The translations under genes and the position numbers were made by a program. A stretch of DNA of 8,103 bases, from contig JASLXP010000754.1 of NCBI GenBank assembly GCA_030740295.1, forward strand, positions 1 through 8,103, in the 5' to 3' direction. Positions within the stretch are counted from its first letter, which is position 1. Each line of letters starts with the position of its first letter. The notes below the pieces were generated by a model. That model saw only the letters and a list, made by a program, of their open reading frames with translations, did no database searches and was not told the DNA's origin. The DNA is from Planctomycetota bacterium. Its GTDB lineage: Bacteria > Planctomycetota > PUPC01 > JACPCR01. Shown here in pieces: positions 7,518 through 8,103 of the stretch.

Positions 7518-8103
7518 CTACTCGACGAAATCAACCAGGGCTGGAGGCTTTAACGAATCGTCTTCCAGCAGGCGCAGAGCTGCATCGATGATTTCATGCT
7601 GGCGGTCCGCATCATCGGGCTTGTCGAGAGGATACCCGTGCCGGAAGGGAACGAAGAGCGAACGCGGTGGCCGCACTTTTTCCGCTGCCTCTCGGAGAAG
7701 TTGGATGGTTACGGTACTTATCCCGCGGCGCTCCAATTCTGCTGCTGCCAGGCCCACGGCCTGGTTACACATGGGTCAGACGGGTACGAGCAGCGCTATA
7801 TCGACCTCATCCTCCACGAGCCACTCAACCGCGGCGGGAGCTGTCTCGCGCATAAAGCGCCTGGGTGCCGTGACCGATCCCATAAAGGAGAGGTACCGAT
7901 GATTTACCGATCCAATCCTCCCTCTATCAGCAAGCTCCCGAACACGATCGATTGGAAACGCGAGATTGGGATCACCAAGGAGGCCGGAATGATCGAAAGA
8001 CTCACTGCGGTGGTATTCCTCGAGCGTTGAAACATCCACATCGCTGGGGACTGCCCGAAAAGAGGGGTCACCTCCCGTCACATCATCAGCGAAGGGCTCC
8101 TGA
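7518..8103 (-). CDS. GrdB/PrdB-family reductase selenoprotein with in-frame UGA (5'-truncated by window edge)
   Basis: The C-terminal 194 residues of a protein related to glycine/sarcosine/betaine reductase component B and D-proline reductase PrdB. The frame runs in from the right edge (QEPFADDVTGGDPSFRAVPS) and stops at TAG 7520-7518. UGA 7778-7776 interrupts it at visible residue 109, giving ...DIALLVPV-U-PMCNQAVGLAAAELERRGISTV. The protein is family-like on both sides. Upstream it has GDPSFRAVPSDVD, DHSGLLGDPNLAFPIDR and LADRGRIG. Downstream it has CNQAVGLAAAELERRGISTV and PPRSLFVPFRHGYPL. Sec plus Cys make a UxxC redox motif, which is typical of the family's (C/U)xxC site. Known Stickland members act on N-alkylated amino acids or proline. 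The wider family found outside clostridia has no settled substrate, and no other Grd/Prd component is visible here. A conventional reading would split this into two short ORFs, with a false start at the Met two codons after UGA. Confidence 0.88.
7748..7764 (-). ncRNA. Bacterial SECIS-like stem-loop
   Basis: On the minus strand, CCAGGCC-GTG-GGCCTGG is a perfect seven-pair GC-rich stem with a three-base loop. It starts 11 nt after the UGA, and the loop begins 18 nt after it. Bacterial SECIS elements sit inside the coding region just downstream of the UGA and have a short apical loop with a G near its 5' side; this hairpin meets those criteria. It would recruit SelB with Sec-tRNA. It is translated as part of NQAVGLA, which is also conserved as protein, so some of the symmetry could be due to codon choice. 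Confidence 0.72.
7776..7778 (-). other. Selenocysteine UGA codon
   Basis: An in-frame TGA (plus-strand tca) inside the UPMC motif of the GrdB/PrdB-like protein. It is read as selenocysteine rather than stop because homology-like sequence continues for 85 residues in the same frame without another stop and a SECIS-like hairpin follows. The position matches the redox-active Sec/Cys site of the family. Confidence 0.85.

Noticed and set aside
7776..7778. Reading the UGA as a nonsense mutation making a pseudogene
   Set aside because: The position is the known Sec/Cys site of the family, the downstream 85 residues remain well conserved in character, and a perfect SECIS-like stem follows at the right distance.
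7596..8030. Plus-strand open frame of 144 residues opposite the selenoprotein gene
   Set aside because: Its translation has no recognisable domain and lies antisense to the clearly family-like minus-strand frame; it is a by-product of GC-rich coding sequence.

Overview
This is an 8.1 kb stretch of high-GC bacterial DNA, probably from an uncultured or environmental lineage. Both ends cut through genes. No rRNA, tRNA, CRISPR array, transposase or phage gene is visible, so taxonomy can only be guessed. The secreted LVIVD-repeat and right-handed beta-helix proteins are typical of Planctomycetes/Verrucomicrobia/Acidobacteria-like genomes. The acyl-CoA synthetase and the GrdB/PrdB-like selenoprotein occur widely in proteobacteria and related uncultured phyla. 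The organism should be a selenocysteine-decoding bacterium, because the last gene only makes sense if an in-frame UGA is read through.

Layout: (1) 2-1438, plus strand, is the C-terminal ~478 residues of an AMP-forming acyl-CoA synthetase of the medium-chain/acetyl type. (2) 1439-1590 is a short non-coding gap. (3) 1591-6730, plus strand, is a tightly packed three-gene unit: a large exported LVIVD-repeat beta-propeller protein, a smaller exported LVIVD-repeat protein with about seven repeats, and an exported right-handed beta-helix (pectate-lyase-like) protein. Spacing is 11 bp between the first two and a 4-bp ATGA overlap between the last two. Good Shine-Dalgarno sites precede the second and third genes, so the three are probably co-translated. 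(4) 6836-7354, plus strand, is a stand-alone GNAT N-acetyltransferase. (5) 7355-7517 is a convergent intergenic gap with one candidate hairpin. (6) 8103-7518, minus strand, is the C-terminal 194 residues of a GrdB/PrdB-family reductase. Its UGA at 7778-7776 lies in a UPMC motif and is followed 11 nt later by a perfect 7-bp stem-loop that fits a bacterial SECIS element. A conventional gene caller would split this gene into two ORFs of 101 and 84 residues.

How the genes work together: only the three exported proteins form a convincing unit. Their likely location is the periplasm or cell surface. The two propellers may act as binding or scaffold proteins and the beta-helix protein as a carbohydrate-binding or -cleaving partner; this is inference, since no catalytic residues could be assigned with certainty. 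The flanking synthetase, acetyltransferase and selenoprotein have no evident functional link to the unit or to each other.
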